From contig DAHWKH010000061.1 of NCBI GenBank assembly GCA_027343725.1, positions 1-6,537 of the forward strand: a stretch of 6,537 bases of DNA, read 5' to 3'. This document shows positions 6,457 through 6,537 of this stretch, piece by piece. The notes below the pieces were generated by a model, which had not been told where the DNA came from, made no database searches, and saw only the letters and a program-made list of their open reading frames with translations. Within the stretch, counting starts at the first letter, position 1. Every line of letters begins with the position of its first letter. The position numbers and the translations under genes were made by a program. Source of the stretch: Acidiferrobacteraceae bacterium (GTDB lineage: Bacteria; Pseudomonadota; Gammaproteobacteria; Acidiferrobacterales; Acidiferrobacteraceae).

Positions 6457-6537
6457 TCAGGTTCCGAGGAGATAGCGCACGAGCAGGCCCAATACGGCCA
6501 GGAGAAATGCGGTGCCAAGAAATTCGGGGACCCGAAA
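6457..6537 (-). CDS. hyfC: HyfC-like (NuoH family) membrane subunit, C-terminal 26 residues only
   Basis: The minus strand is open from the right edge of the window to a TGA at 6457-6459, giving 26 residues. They begin FRVPEFLGTAFLL and continue as one hydrophobic helix ending VRYLLGT. The (R)VPEFLG...AFLLA pattern followed by a final helix is what I expect at the C-terminus of HyfC/HycD-type proteins (NuoH family), the subunit that anchors the soluble arm to the membrane arm in complex I-like enzymes. The stop is 5 bp before the GTG start of the hyfE-like gene, and hyfC before hyfE fits related operons. Identification rests on a short fragment plus position, so it is less certain than the other calls. 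The start and any genes further upstream (a HyfB-like subunit would be expected) lie outside the window. Confidence 0.72.
   Translation of the reverse strand, partial: FRVPEFLGTAFLLAVLGLLVRYLLGT

Noticed and set aside
1..6537. CRISPR arrays, tRNA/rRNA genes, insertion sequences, attachment sites
   Set aside because: I saw no regular spaced repeats, no transposase-like frame with terminal repeats and no tRNA-like cloverleaf; nearly all bases are covered by the genes listed.

Overview
The window is GC-rich bacterial DNA with tightly packed genes. The ribonucleotide reductase pair resembles the class Ia enzymes of Pseudomonas/Xanthomonas-type Gammaproteobacteria (alpha chain ending CEACQ, short beta chain), so a high-GC gammaproteobacterium is the best guess. 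That assignment is an inference, and no species can be named from this sequence.

Layout. Positions 1-2198 (+ strand) hold the 3' end of nrdA and a complete nrdB, 21 bp apart, the second gene with a perfect AGGAGG ribosome binding site. Together they encode class Ia ribonucleotide reductase, which supplies deoxynucleotides for DNA synthesis. Positions 2199-2292 are a convergent intergenic gap with GC-rich hairpins. Positions 2293-6537 (- strand) are the distal part of one operon that runs towards nrdB. In transcription order it contains the last 26 codons of a NuoH/HyfC-like gene, a HyfE-like gene, a HyfF-like antiporter subunit, a HyfG/HycE-like large subunit (NuoC+NuoD fusion) and a HyfI/NuoB-like small subunit. 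The gaps between these genes are 5, 2, 15 and 5 bp.

The minus-strand operon is the interesting part. By order and architecture it looks like hydrogenase-4 or formate hydrogenlyase. However, the large subunit has lost the cysteines that hold the NiFe centre: the L1 site reads CGDS instead of CxxC, and the L2 site reads NLAYSG instead of DPCxxC. It also ends right at L2, with no tail for a maturation protease to remove. The small subunit keeps all four ligands of its [4Fe-4S] cluster, and the membrane subunits keep their proton-path charges. No polyferredoxin gene (HyfH/NuoI) lies between the large and small subunit genes. The set therefore fits the energy-converting hydrogenase-related (Ehr) complexes, evolutionary relatives of complex I and group 4 hydrogenases whose redox reaction is not established. 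It should not be annotated as a hydrogenase.
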